NCBI RefSeq assembly: GCF_036417845.1
Contig: NC_089981.1
Location: 65,065,268-65,129,267 of the forward strand
Direction of reading: 5' to 3'
DNA from: Apteryx mantelli
Taxonomy: Eukaryota > Chordata > Aves > Apterygiformes > Apterygidae
Length of the DNA stretch: 64,000 nt
This document shows, piece by piece, positions 12,061 through 24,192 of this stretch (the first letter of the stretch is position 1; each line of letters begins with the position of its first letter). The position numbers and the translations under genes were made by a program. Under the pieces are notes generated by a model. That model was not told the origin of the DNA, ran no database searches, and worked only from the letters and a program-made list of their open reading frames with translations.

Positions 12061-13239
12061 TGTCATTAATTCAACTTCGTTTTGGGCCTCAGAAATGCTA
12101 AGTACTCATTTTACTTGTCTGTTGCTTGAACGTATTTATTTATTGTATGCTGAAGGGAACAATCCAACACTGGCCTGCGAGGAAAGCAACCGACAGATTT
12201 TAAGCGTGTTCCCACCTCTTAATGTCTCCGTCTCTCTGATCTAAAACAAACAGGATGAAATGTGCAAGTACAAACGGAAAGAAAACTTTGTACAGAACTA
12301 CTGGTTTGCTTGTTCATCTTTTGAAACACCTCACTTGGGGGGGGGGGGTGACTGGAGAAGCTCTCTGCGAGGGAGTTTTAGCCCTGCAAACTGAGTCCAG
12401 AAAGACATCCAGCAGGTCCTAACCGACTGTCTCGCCTGTGTATCAGCACAGTCAAAAAGTCTGGCTGCTCGTGGCCAGCAGGCTGTGTTCTTGGTCTGAG
12501 CTGGCCCCAGCTGCGGTTCCGTACTCCTTTGACGTGTATGTGTGTGTTACATGACTATAGAAGGAGCAATCAGTCAGCTCCCAGGAATCTTAGCAACAGC
12601 CGCGTCCCCAGAAAAGGCTCGTAACAGCTGGAGTGGTGATGACTCAGCAGCATGGGCTCTCTGGCCTCTTGCTGATCCCTGGCAAGGACTACAGGCCAAG
12701 CTCTGGCTCCCTTGTTTGGGTCAGTGCTTTCTTGCTGGCACCAGGAGATGAATTCCTGGATCCTGCTGGCCTTGGCGTTAGAAAGCAACCAAAAATGAGC
12801 TGACAGTTGCAGCCAAAAAAGTTTTTGTTCTCTCCTTCTTTCTTTAATGGCAAATTAAAAAAAAAAAAAACAGTAAAACTTGCAGAATGCTGTTGGCAAA
12901 TTATAAAGGAGGAGGCAAATGGCAGAGTTCAGCAGTGGTGGATGAGCTGGGGGAGATGGTAGCAATCCAGGAGGCCCGCATCCCTGCACTCCCATTCGGA
13001 ATAAAACAGATCGCTGCGTTTGGGGTTGGGCTGGAGACTACACAAAACATCACTAGAAGGTTTGTTTATTTTATGTAACAAGGGTTTAGAAATGTGATCT
13101 TGAGTAACTCTGTTGACATTTCACCTAGTTTAAGTCACTGGTGCAATGAATCTGTGTGGCCTCAAGTTGTTTTTGCCTCTGAGGAAAATATGTTTATATC
13201 GCACAGCCTCCCCACCCTCCTGCAGTAATTCCGCAGACA
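12061..13239. other. Non-coding DNA with G and A homopolymers
   Basis: Contains a run of 12 G (12337-12348) and 14 A (12857-12870). From about 12880 the GC content rises towards the CpG island. Opposing 69- and 72-codon frames at 12542-12788 are mutual shadows. Confidence 0.6.
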
Positions 13240-13515
13240 AGCTAGAGGCGAGATTGGGATTAGAGAGTCACAGGTCAGGACTGCAGCGGGGCTGCGGGCG
13301 GCGGGAGGAAGCTCACGCTGCGCCGGCAGGGGAGGCGCCTGGGCGGCGCTGGGCTGCGCGGGCAGGGCGGCCGCGGCCGACTGCGGCGGGCAGCGCTGCA
13401 AGCCCCGAGCGAGGCCCTCCCTCCAAGGGCGGAGGGGGAGAGAGGGGGCGAGGAGGGGACGGCAGGAACAGGGGGACTGTATGTCTGGGTTTTTCTGGCA
13501 AAGGGCTGCCAGGAA
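13240..13515. promoter_or_regulatory. CpG island, candidate promoter
   Basis: A sharp block of GC-rich, CpG-dense sequence, with many CG steps at 13286-13412 (for example 'gcgggcggcggg' and 'ggcggccgcggccg'), stands out from the AT-rich flanks. In vertebrates such islands usually mark a transcription start. No TATA box is evident, as is normal for CpG promoters. The 142-codon plus-strand frame at 13146-13574 and the 79- and 62-codon minus-strand frames run through it, but their Arg/Gly/Pro/Ala-rich readings are what GC-rich DNA gives by composition. Direction of transcription cannot be told. It may start a gene lying partly outside the window, or a non-coding RNA. Confidence 0.75.
13427..13458 (+). 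other. G-quadruplex-type motif in CpG island
   Basis: Four G-runs, GGG (13427-13429), GGGGG (13434-13438), GGGGG (13444-13448) and GGGG (13455-13458), are separated by loops of 4, 5 and 6 nt. This satisfies the usual G3+N1-7 quadruplex pattern on the plus strand and sits near the 3' edge of the island, a common place for such motifs near vertebrate start sites. Confidence 0.75.
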
Positions 13516-13639
13516 GCCTGTTCTGCGCCGGGCTCCAGCTAGCTCTGCTGGTGCCTCCCTTTCATGAGCACTAAAAATTCACCCTGAAACAAAAACATAC
13601 ATGTGTGTGTAACAATCTGCCTTCTCAGCAGCAGCAGCA

Positions 13640-13910
13640 CCACCCCAGCATCTCTGGCCTCATTACTTGGAGCAGGAAATGAGTAAAACATAAATGACTT
13701 GGAAGGAGCCAGGAGGGGCCGTTTCTCTCCCCCGTTCCCTGGCAATGGCCGTGTATAGTTACAGTTTAATCTTGGAAATGCCAGACAGCTGTTCCCGGTT
13801 GCTAGGAGACTGGCACACATTATGCAGATGTCGGGGACCTCAAATGTCTGCCGGAAATTACAGCTCATGTTGTGTGAGAAGAGACGTGCATTTCCCTGTC
13901 TGGGGAGCCC
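13640..13910. promoter_or_regulatory. Conserved-looking segment with X-box-like site
   Basis: Just downstream of the CpG island is a complex, non-repetitive segment that contains GTTGCTAGGAGAC (13799-13811). This resembles an RFX X-box with an imperfect right half. The dense mix of non-repeat sequence is typical of conserved non-coding elements, but conservation is inferred and not observed. Opposing frames of 98 and 146 codons cross it without domain features. Confidence 0.35.
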
Positions 13911-16047
13911 AGCGGGAGCCCTTATCCCCCCACGCGCACCCCACCCCTGAGGTGGGGCTGACAGTCTCTGTCCTGACAAAACCCAGCTAATAAATCAGTT
14001 CCAGAGCAGAAAAACACAGATAGGAAAATATCTCCGATTAAAAATGCATCCAGCTTTGTGTATGCAGCAGGCAGCCGGCGCTGGCCGGTGCGTGTCGGAG
14101 CTGCATGCCTGAGTGCTGTGGGTCTGAATTACTGCCTTGGGCAGGAAGCCTGGCAGCGCTCCCCACGCTCCGGGCGAAGACGGGTTTTTACTGGCTCAGT
14201 ATGGCAGAGGTCACCGCGAGAAGAGGGACCTGGCAAGGAGGAATACACGAATGCCCCACGGAAGCAGCAAGAGCTTTGCTCCCCCTCTCCCATAAACAGC
14301 TAAGAGTGTTTTCCAAATAAATGCCGCGTGGCCCCTTCATTGCATCAGGCTGGGGGTGAGGAAGGGACCTGCTGAGCACACGAAGAGGCTCTGTACCATC
14401 ACAGTTGTGTTCCTGTAGAAAGGGCTGCGATATTGCAAAGTCAGCGTGATGGCGTTACTCTGGCCCCCTGCCAGAGGGAAGTGAATGTGCCTTGTTTAAA
14501 CCCACAATCTTCTGACTACAGAACCCCAGCAAAATGCTGGGAACATGGGAAAATGATCTGGGTGTACACTGAAACAGGTTACAGGAGGATATTTTAAGTG
14601 TAGGAGAGCGTAAGAGCATTCATATACCCTGGGGAACATCTGCCTGAATAGCAGGAGCAACACCTAAAATGCCTGCTGCCTTGAACCGCAGTGAGCACCA
14701 TGCCACATGGTATGATTCCAGCATTACTCACCCCAAGGACTCGGGCGCTTCCCCACCCAGTTACATATGACCAGGAAATTATAGCTTGTGCTGCTCCAAA
14801 CCTGGCTGAATGGCTGCCATATCATATGATACGCACAGAGTGGTGTGACTGATGAAACAGAGCAGTGTATTTACTGAAACTGTAATGCTTCATGGAATAG
14901 ACAGGCTTGGCTGGGTCAGAGTGCCATTTGGTATCCTGAATGCATGCATCCTCTTGCACATCTTGCCATTAATTAAAAATCCTTCTGTATTAAAAAAAAA
15001 AAAAATCCTAATCTTTCTTTACACTGTCTTCACTGCCCTCATTTTTCTTACAGTAGACTCCACAACCAGCCTTTGCGTGGTTTAGACATTACAATTTCTC
15101 ATTCTTTCTTGTTCCATTCATCCAGTGTGTGGGCAAACTATTATTTCTTCACATTCAGCATTCACAAAGTCCTTTTTCTCTAGCCATCCTATCAAGGACC
15201 TCTGCATCTCTCATCTGTACTATTATAACATTCACTTCCCAGGTCTGATGTGCACCTCTCCTCCCTGCAGTACCTGGCAAGTGGGGCTACAAAGATCCTC
15301 TCTATAGCACACCGTATCATCTCACTCCTGTCTCGAATTCCTTCTCTACTTCCTATGTAACACCGAGTTTAAGGACCTCGTGGTCATCATGAAGATCACC
15401 TGCACAAAACTGCTCATTCATCTTTTTTGGTATGTTTCTTCCTGTCTCCGCTAACAATAGAAGTCTTTGCCTGTCCTGTCAGTCTCCTCACCTTCTTTTC
15501 ATGCCACCTCCCCAGTACTTATCACTTTCAGCTCCATCCTCCTGCAAGAACATCTCTACTTAGGTCAGTTCTCTGCAACTAAGGAAGGCCGATTTCCTAC
15601 AGGTTTGCATTTCATCGAGTCTAACCACCAGTAAAAGGCTTTTCTTCCAACAGAGGGATTTATAGCAGTTGTATCCCATACAAATTCTCTGAAATCAAAC
15701 AATATATGAGCTCCTATTGCAACCTTTTGCTGAGCTGAAGAAAAGGGTCTTCTCCTCTCTTGGCCTCTTATTGTAGTTAAATTAAGTTAGGTATACGAGA
15801 CAGTTCCTCCTCCATCACATTTGCTTGAATTTTTGCATCAGAAATTATATATGCATCACACAGACATTATCACACACATGTTCCTCTATACACAAAGATC
15901 ATGTAATCACATAAGCCTTCTTTCTTTGCAAAACCAGATATAAATTGTAACTGCAGAGCCATGTGCTTCTCCTCATCATATCCTTCCCAATCTACATTAA
16001 TTTTTTTCCTTTCACCTTTCCTCTCTGTTTGTCTTTTTAGACTTTCT
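13911..16047. other. Unassigned non-coding DNA
   Basis: GC content stays moderately raised to about 14400 and then falls. A 14-A run lies at 14992-15005. From about 15130 to 15560 the plus strand is pyrimidine-rich and resembles eroded LINE 3' sequence leading towards the tail copy at 16048, but I cannot align it with confidence. Confidence 0.45.
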
Positions 16048-16140
16048 GCTCCTAAGGGCAGAGACTGGGCTCTTCTCTGTGCCTGGACAGTGTTAAGTGC
16101 CTTATGGGCATTACAGCAACTTAATTAGTTAATAAGTACT
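16048..16140 (+). repeat. LINE 3' tail family copy (L2/CR1-like)
   Basis: 'ctgctcctaagggcagagac', 'tgggctcttctctgtgcctg', and 'gacagtgttaagtgcc' follow the order of the L2-like tail ('gtaagctccttgagggcagg', 'gtgcctggcac'). It ends in an AT-rich stretch 'ttaattagttaataagtact'. It is closer to the mammalian-style L2 end than the copy at 11484. Confidence 0.65.
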
Positions 16141-18089
16141 AACAATCTGCATTAGTATCATGCTTCCTGCCATGTCACATCAGAGCACTACTCCAGCCAG
16201 TCAAAATATATCCTCTTTTTCTCTTGGTGCTCTGAAACAAATTGTTACTCCAAGTAGGCCACGGCCTCACATCTGGTAGTGGGGTTCCCCCCCCACATCC
16301 CATCTCTTTTTGCACAAACTGTGCTAAAACTTTCTCATTCCAAATGGATCCACTGTACATCCAATCTAGTATCTGAGCTCCTGCTGTACAAAGAGAGACT
16401 ACTGGCTAATTTAGCTTGGTAACATATCTGATAGACTGAGACTTGCCAAACTGTTCAGAGGAAGTCATGAACTCTGCAATGCTCCCAGCACTGCAATGTT
16501 TTAGGATCAGGAAAACAGAAGGAAAAAGCAGGACTGCTCACTGACCCCACTCCTCTCGTGCCTCCGAGCATTGGGGGTGGAAACCTTCCTGCAGTGGTTA
16601 CAATTGCCAGTGCTCATCTCTTTCCTATAGATGTCCGTTTCTTCTTCAAAATGTAGTATTTGCTTCAATAATACTGTACAGTAGCAAATTTCACAGTTTA
16701 CCCTGTAGCTTTCAGCTTCAAGGAGACAGAATCTGTGGTTAATAACATCGAGTGATCTTTTATATCCTGAATCATCATACTGGATTATAAGGAAAACTAG
16801 GAGCCTCACAAAATGGTTTTGATGGCTTTACTGTGGAAAGAATCAGGAATGTGACACTCAGGTGAAGAACTTCAATTAAAAGGAAGTCAAGAAGACCTTT
16901 GAGACAAGGTGAACACCTGTATTATATTTTAAGAGATATCTTTTATTTATATATCCTATATCCCATACCCCAGCACAAAGCTTTTTGTCTCATTTCAGCA
17001 GAGAATCCTACACTGTGAAGCCACAGATGGACGATTAAGTACAACAAATAAAACATTTGGGAGGGGAGAAAGAGACTGTTCCTTAAACCTTGCTACACAT
17101 TGTTCATATACGTGCTCTTTGGTCTTTGAAACCTAAGTGTCATCCTGCTCAGGAACAGGAAGGCAATTTCAGGCAATGGAAGCAGTATGCAGAAAGCAAT
17201 GGGACATAACTGTATTGGCCCTTGGGAAGATTGCAGGGCAAATGGAAAGCTCTCTAGAACTGGGTGAAGCAAGAAAGTGGACAGTTCCACATGTGCAGCT
17301 GGAAGCCCTGGTGAACATACTGCAAAGGCTTCTCCTGGGAGGTGACACTGGGCCTGCTTTGCTGCTCCTTTCACAGCAGCAGGCCCCAGCTGGATGCTGT
17401 GACCCCAGGAGAAGTCTAAGCAGTTGTGAGGATAGCTGAAGACCCAATAGAAAGTCTATTCCACCTTATGGTTATGTTGTCCCTGGAGTGGTGTAAAATT
17501 AACAGCTGGTAAATGACATCATACCTGGAATGAGTTCTATATTGCCAGTCTAGGGCAATATATAAAAAGAAAATACAGGTCCTACCACAGTCACACTTAA
17601 ACCATGTGAAAGAGACCTGCATTTTGTGATGACAGAATCTGGGTTCTCCTCCACGAAAGGTGGATGATCTAGTCGGTGACAGAGATATCTGTTGTTTACA
17701 GCCAATGATTCTGCACAAACAAATCAACTAAATGAACAAACTGGGTGATAAAGTAGAGCTGAGAACTGCATCGTCCTCCTCAGAGTCATAAAAACTCATC
17801 TCTTACAGCTGCTGAGTGCTTTGCCAATATCACACCAAGGTGAGAGCAATGGGGGGGAAGGGAAAGATATTGGAAAGAAAAATAAATGGGCCAGGTAAAC
17901 AGTGCTGCTGCAGCAGTGGTTGTCATGGTGACCGGGGTGAAGAAGAGGAGGAGGAGGGAAACAGATTGATCGATAGTCCTGTGCTGGCTCATCTGGTTTC
18001 CATCCACGTGCTGCTACAGAGGGAGAGAAAATCAAAGAGCCACACACAGGGCAGACAGGGCCTCAGACTCGATACACGGCAGCAGCTCA
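16141..18089. other. Unassigned non-coding DNA
   Basis: Nearly 2 kb without a gene. Minus-strand frames at 16507-16809, 17093-17447 and 17416-17727, and plus-strand frames at 17137-17439 and 17816-18097, overlap one another in conflicting registers with no domain signal. A short purine-rich patch lies at 17938-17961. Confidence 0.5.
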
Positions 18090-18185
18090 ATCAATAACTT
18101 GTTGGAAGGTGGGTAATTGACTCCCATTCTACCCAGGAGAAAGCAATGAGGAGACAGAGATGTGTTCGTTAGCTACCGACTCACA
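18090..18185 (-). repeat. Possible MIR core fragment
   Basis: 'gactcccattctacccagga' and 'gaaagcaatgaggagacaga' resemble the reverse-complement MIR core ('ccattttacagatgaggaaa'). Only about 60 bp is readable, so the call is tentative. Confidence 0.4.
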
Positions 18186-19166
18186 GCTCTACTTTATCAG
18201 CCAGTTTATTCATTTAGTTGATTTGTTTGCTTGCTTGAGATCCCCTCTCCAGTCTGATTTCTCAGTGTACCTGCCAAAGATGAGCACCAGCTGCTAGACC
18301 AGAGCCAGGACTGACCTGAAGTTGGAGTCACTTTCCCTCTCCCGCCCTTTCTTTGCTCATATTTGTTCCCTCTCCCACACTGGCAGAGATTTTGATGGGG
18401 GGAATCTGGAATCAAGGAGAGTCTTTTCTTAAGGGATTTTTAGAGCTTGCTTTTCTGTCCAAGTCTGGAAAAACATAAGTGCAGCTCCTCCAGGGACAGC
18501 CCATCTGAACTCAAGAAGCACAGTAGCCCCCAAAGAAACTAAATAGGTAAGCTCATTTTTTCACCTCATAAACTACTTGAATTATGGGCACAGATTTACA
18601 ATTGTTATTTTTCCATCATTCTCTAAAGGAGTTATCTGCAGAAGGTGAGCAGGTGATTCCATCAAAAGAGACCTCCCTTCCCCCACAAAAAGAAAAGCAG
18701 CAAATGGGTGCAGGGAATCAGGGTGTGCTATGGCGGGGTGGGGGTGTGGGGGGGGGAAGATGCACAAGAGACCTTCCAGAGAAAAGCAGGTATTCATGAA
18801 GCACTGAGACAGCATAGGCTAATTCTCCACTTCTACCTAGACCTGGTCACAGAGCCCTGCCACAAGGTACCCAGTTGACCTTCAGGCAGGCAATGCAGCA
18901 TTTTGTAAACAAGTCCGTATGATACTACCAAGTTCACCCTCATGCTGAATTAGCTTCTGCAGGCATTTTCCAACAAAGCATAGTGAATTTCGGAGAGGTG
19001 GGCAAGAATAGGATTTGTGTTTTATATCTTCTATCAAAAGCAAGCAGCACAAAACTCCCTATCACCTCCCTGGGGCACCAAGAGCCTAATTGACTTAAAC
19101 AGGACAAAACAATGTCACTCTGCATGGTGCAACACCCATCAGCAAACCCTTAACACAAAACGGTCA
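18186..19166. other. Non-coding DNA with G-rich patch
   Basis: Contains a G-rich patch at 18734-18757 with several runs of G, including 9 or more in a row. Facing frames at 18582-18815 cover it and are composition artefacts. Nothing else is assignable. Confidence 0.55.
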
Positions 19167-19295
19167 AATCTAGACTCAGAGATGCTCTGGGAGGCAAGGA
19201 CCATCTGTTTGCTCTATACTTGTCTATTGTCCAGCATGCTGGAGTCCTGGTCCACAATGAACAGTCAGGCACAATAGTAGTAATAAAAGTAGTGT
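19167..19295 (+). repeat. LINE 3' tail family copy (L2/CR1-like)
   Basis: This is the clearest copy. 'gagatgctctgggaggcaag' and 'gaccatctgtttgctctata' are followed by 'ctggagtcctggtccacaat' and a terminal 'aatagtagtaataaaagtag'. That TAA/TAG-type end is the expected terminus of the element. Its ordered agreement with the copies at 870, 11484 and 16048 defines the family within this window. Confidence 0.75.
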
Positions 19296-19544
19296 CTACT
19301 GCTGGATAATTGATACTGCTTGGTGGAGCAACTAGCCCCTTAGGGTAATGCTAAGAAGAGGCAAGCACACCAAAAGTACCACTTTCTTCAGTTCTCTGGA
19401 TTTTTCTTGGAGCTATCCCATCCAAATGCTCTGCAGTCCAGTTTTGTTTAGCTTCTGAATTAAAAATGAAAACTCATTTGCTTGGAATTTTGCTTCTCTT
19501 AAGTAATTTGGCTGCAGTCCAACTCTTGGGGCTTGTGCTTTTAG
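19296..19544. other. Unassigned non-coding DNA
   Basis: Short spacer between two repeats, with no feature seen. Confidence 0.5.
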
Positions 19545-19622
19545 GGTCTGATCCAAATCCCAGAGAAGTCACTGAAAATCTCTCCACTGACTTTAATGAG
19601 TCAAACCACTGTGTGAAGAGTA
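19545..19622. repeat. Short inverted-repeat element (MITE-like)
   Basis: 'gggtctgatccaaatcccag' and 'agaagtcactgaaa', then 'tccactgactttaatgagtc', resemble the sauropsid palindromic element in which 'gatccaaagcccattgaagt' is mirrored by 'acttcaatgggctttggatc'. The left end is clear and the right end is eroded. Such elements are non-autonomous, probably DNA-transposon derived (inference). Confidence 0.55.
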
Positions 19623-21838
19623 AACTATCAACTCTCAAGGCTTTTTGTTATTTTCTTTTCATGCTTTGAGGCAATAGCAGGTGTACCTCACATAAGCTGG
19701 ATGTAAATCACAGTAAGAAGAGAGGGCTGTGTGAGCACAACTGCTTCCTATTGCATAACCCAGAAGGTGCAGGTTATATCAGGCAATCCTAACGGGGTAG
19801 GGACTACAGCCCTTTTCACTCACCAGTATATCTGCCTCTGGAAATATTTACGAACCATCCAAAGATGCCTCTGTGCCCTGTAGAATATTTTCCTTCAGTT
19901 CCTTTGTGAGTGGGAAGATAAGAGCTTCCTAACCTCTGGGCATAATTTATGGCAGAAATAAATAGAAGGATGATAGAACAGCTCTAAAGTAAATTATTGA
20001 AAATGTTCACCTGCCACTTCTCCAGAGAAAGGAGGCAGGTGGGCGAGCCAGAATCAAGTCAGACTAAAAGCCTTAGAGGAATAGTTTCTTCTAGTCATAA
20101 AGGAACAAAGTGTTCACTGCACCTGCAGACTGCTTCCTCCCAAGAAGGAAGCCAGAAGGTTGGACAAAATATTAAAAAGACAATGAACAGCCTGTAGTCA
20201 AATTTGCACTCAGGCAAAATAAATAAAAGGATATATAATCTTCTATGTTGCTATCAAGCTAAACGCCTGGACTACCTGCCAACTAGAAGGACATCTATTT
20301 GCTGAATCACTGTGCCTGACGCAGGCAAAGTAATGTGGTATGTGGAAAACATGGGAAAGGCAGGATGGATCTCTTATGCATCAGTAGGATTCTAGAGAAT
20401 TGGCTCAGTGAGTCCAGCTAGCTAATGTGCAAATTCAAGAGCCTGGCTACTGAAACATAGGCTAAATTCTGTGAAGAATGAGGTAATCCAAATGCACTGT
20501 GAGCATATTCGCAAGGGGAATGATGTAATGCAGTAACAGCCTATGTCTTTATCGAAAGGGACCTTAAAGGTCTCTCTTAGACTAAATGTGAGCTGTAAGA
20601 GGGCATCTCACCTGCTTCTCCCCTAATGCACTTTCACAACACCTTGAAGATAGAGTCAGTTCAATTCTGGTCACTTACTAAAATGCCACTTTCTAGGAAT
20701 TTGCACAGGGGTGTTCCTGACAAGGAACTGACTCCTTCCCAAAGTTAGAGCAGTAGGTTTAAGTCAAGCTTATCTATGGTCAAGCTTAGAATATGATAAC
20801 ACAAGAAATCTTGTATCCTAAAAGTGAGAAAAATGACTGCAGTCCCATGCTACAGGAAAAATCTGTGCTGCAGTTCTGTGGTGCATATCATGATGCTTAC
20901 CCAGGGTTCTGAAACAAGGATCATAAAGCAAATCTAAGAAAGTGTCTAGCATTGAGTTGTCTGACTGGCAGTCTGTGGGCTGGGATCAAGTCTTGACCAT
21001 TTCCTTTGAACACCACCTTTATAACAGAGGAACTAAGCAAAGATGATTAAAGAAGCATGTGAAGGCCATTTCCTAGCACACTTCCACAGAGCCTAGCTGC
21101 AGGCTCTGCAATAGCTTTTGTGCCCAGCTAGAAGGTGGGAGGATAGACTGGAAGCCTGCTTCTGACTGCAGCTGCCCACAGTCTGCCTCCAGAGCCACAG
21201 GTCATCATAGCATCCGCAAGGCCTGTGAAAGAAAGGCACAGAACTGACATCTGGCCCTTCAGCATCAGTTTCCTTAATAACCCAACAAACTGTTCTAGGG
21301 GAAATACAGAGAACAAAGAGTGCATAGGAAGATCATCTGCTTTTAGAAGAGCAGTGAGTGGGCATGAGAGACTGAGATCCTGGGCTTCATAAGGTCCTAC
21401 TATAATATATATAAATCAGGACAATTCTTGGGAGGGTCATTGCAGCTCTTAGATAACCTTCATATTTGGGAAGTGTGACAGTGGCTTAAATCCCTTTGCT
21501 TCAGCCTCAAGAGTGACTCATGAGCTGGGCTACTCAGCAAGCTCAATTGAAAGCTTGGTCCAGTGCCAGAACAAGCAGCCACCTTCATCTCCAGAATCCT
21601 ACATTACACCAAAATGCTCACAGAGCTTGAAGTCACTCACTTGACCTTAGAGCACCCACAACCTGAGAAGCCAGGCCAATGCCTGTCAGCAATATAATTT
21701 GAATTCTAAGCTCTAGTGCTGCAAAGAAGCATTGTTGTATGATTAATGAATGCCATTAGAGCCAGAGAGCATCTTCATCCTGCAGTGAAAACTTAGGAGA
21801 AATACCAGAGAGTCAGCCACAGTCTAAGAGGCTGAACC
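19623..21838. other. Unassigned non-coding DNA
   Basis: About 2.2 kb of moderate-GC sequence. Frames at 19997-20197 and 21128-21325 are short and featureless. 'gggaccttaaaggtctct' near 20558 hints at a CR1 3' end remnant but is too short to call. Confidence 0.5.
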
Positions 21839-21854
21839 AAAAAAAAAAAAAAAA
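21839..21854. repeat. A16 homopolymer
   Basis: Sixteen consecutive A. No recognisable SINE or processed-gene body lies immediately upstream that would make it a poly(A) tail. Confidence 0.95.
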
Positions 21855-22355
21855 GAAGTAAATGCTTGTGGTTTAAGAAAACTGACTTTCATTCTCCTTT
21901 CAAGACTGCTCTATTTGAAGTTGTTAAACTATACTGATCTACTTGGAGAAGTCTCATAGAGCTGCCTAGTGCCCGTGCAGCTTCCCAGGTGGGAGGAACA
22001 GCATGAGGTTGAGCAGGGGCAGGGTATGACTGAAGAGTTCGTCAACGCTGATGCTAACCTGACTCCTATTACTGGTAGGAAAGCAAAGCCTGGAAACTTT
22101 GCTGACACTACTTCAGATTCACTTCAACATAACTGATCTAACAGAGAGGTAATATGAAGAAGAAGGTAGCATGCATCTGGTAATGCCTCCAGCACAGCCA
22201 CTGGGAGCCACATACTAGTAGTATACCTGCTCCACTGCTGATGTAATCCTACACACGGAAGGATTTGCACTAACTGAGCTAGGCAAAGTTAGCTTCCACT
22301 TGTAATCAAGATGCATTTCAATTAGCTCACCTGAAACAAATGCTGGCAGTTATTT
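21855..22355. other. Unassigned non-coding DNA
   Basis: Half a kilobase between two homopolymers. I see no gene, repeat core or clear motif. Confidence 0.5.
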
Positions 22356-22370
22356 GGGGGGGGGGGGGGG
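22356..22370 (+). repeat. G15 homopolymer
   Basis: Fifteen uninterrupted G on the plus strand. It is one of two G15 runs in the window (the other is at 35370) and is likely length-variable. Confidence 0.95.
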
Positions 22371-24106
22371 AAGGTTACAGTGCGGACAACCTGGTCAGAA
22401 ATGGTCAAATATAGATAAGAACTACTATATGCACCTTTTGGGCATGGCACAGAGGACAGTGCAATTGTGCTTATTAGGCAAGTCTATTAAGCACTTAAGC
22501 CCCCAGTCATTTGTGAATTTGAACCCTTTCTTTCTGAGTTAATGATAAGGATTTCTCATGCTACGCAAGAGGCTTAAGGCTCTTGCCAGGGAGAATCCAG
22601 AGACAGAGAGGAGGTGGCAGACAGATAACAAACCTGAGGAGACAGGAAAAAAACAAAACGAACAAACAACAAAAAAAACACAGTTCAAAGCACAAGGAAC
22701 CTGGAGAAAAGCAGGCGCCAGGCAGCAGAGGTTCATGAGGAGGGTACACACCTAAGCAGTCGGGATTGCAGATGCCTCAATCCCTGCACTGCTACGTAGG
22801 TGCTTTAATGCAGACCTAGTTCCCATAGTAACAGCACCTGCAAGAGCTGCCGTGGGGTCAGGATTCAGCTCTGAAAGACAGTAAAGAGCAAGGCTGACCT
22901 CCCACACTAGCCCGGCCAGCAGCAACACAAGGCCCCCATCCCAGCCCCAAGCAGACAGGAGAAGAGCTCTTCACCTGAGCCCCCAGTGGAAGCTGGATCA
23001 GCTGAAAAGCAGCTCCTGGTTTGGAACAATGCCCTAACCAATTTTTGGATTCCCAGGAAATGAAGAGACACTGCACCAAAGTTGGTTGTGTTGTACGACA
23101 GATAAGAGGACAGGGGAACAAGCAAAAGCATCCCAGGCAGAAAGGAACAGCAGGATCTTTCCTCTCTGACATATCACCAGAGGGGTGCTTTTTCTTCCCC
23201 TTGCACCTGTTTGTTTTTCACCTCCTACTGCTTCGCCTCTGATGATTTTTGTTCTTACCCTCCTTCCAGTGCTCCAGCACAATCTTCTGCTTTGCAGGCA
23301 TGACACCAATTCAAACTGAAGCTTACCAGCTCTAGTAGAGTATTCATTTTCTTGCTTGCACAAGTCACACTTTCTCCCAGAGAGAAAGAAGTTGTGGAAG
23401 TGGGAGGCTGCCATTAGCAGGATTAAATGTCAGACACCTGAGACAGCTGACACTGAAGAAGTGATGGAGGCAGGCAGCCCCATCATAAAACCTCTTACAC
23501 TTGAGGCTAACTGGCTCCTGGCAGCCTTAGTAGAGAGGCCAGGGGCCAAATGGGTCACAGAGACCAAAATCTCTGATGTCATGAGGGGTTTTTCCAGGGC
23601 TGGGCTGAAATATGCAGAAATAGCTGAATGTGTGCTCTCACCTATGCCTGCTTCTGCTCCTTCCCTGTTGTCCTTTTACCTGGGCTGTGAATCTTACAGC
23701 TTTCAGCAGAATAGAATTCATTTTACATTGACTTCAAGAAATAAAAAGTACAGGAAAAAATAAGTTAGGTTCTGATAAATAAACATTTTTAGGAACAATT
23801 TCATCTTACTGACTGTGGAAATGTGTGACAGATCTGAGCTCAGGCAAATCAAGTGGACCCCTATCCATATTTCATTCCTATATTGTGAGAGAAAGCAGCA
23901 GCAGCCAGAGAAATGAAAAGATCGACAGTTAATTGGAAATGTTACATCTGCTGTTTATGCAAAAGGCATAAATATTTATATCCTGAAGGCTGACTTTTGA
24001 GTTCACTCCTCAGCAGGAAGAGATTTACATTTTGAATAAAGACTTTTTTCTTTCTCCTTCTCAGTAAATGTGAGCAGTTTATTATTCCTTCAAACAGAAA
24101 TCCTTA
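22371..24106. other. Unassigned non-coding DNA with X-box-like site
   Basis: Several opposing frames of up to 135 codons (22858-23172, 23034-23414, 23356-23763) overlap and conflict. Near 22819-22832 lies GTTCCCATAGTAAC, one mismatch from an RFX X-box. An A-rich, C-interrupted patch lies at 22647-22681. Confidence 0.5.
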
Positions 24107-24192
24107 GCCAAATCCTGCAGTCCCATTACATGCAGATTCCCTTGGCTTCAACAAAAATCACAGATGTGTGCAGACTGCAGGATCAGTCTCCC
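24107..24192. repeat. Short inverted-repeat element (MITE-like)
   Basis: The ends 'aatcctgcagtc' (24112-24123) and 'gactgcaggatc' (24173-24184) are near-perfect inverted repeats around an interior 'cccttggcttcaacaaaaat'. This corresponds to a common sauropsid element with 'gactgcaggatttggccc' termini and a 'cccattgacttcaatggg' centre. Non-autonomous DNA-transposon origin is inferred. Confidence 0.6.

Noticed and set aside
13146..13574. 142-codon plus-strand frame through the CpG island
   Set aside because: GC-rich DNA has few stop codons. The Arg/Gly/Pro/Ala-rich reading has no domain, and minus-strand frames of similar quality overlap it.
21839..21854. A16 run as a retrogene or SINE poly(A) tail
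   Set aside because: No retrocopied body or target-site duplication could be seen around it.
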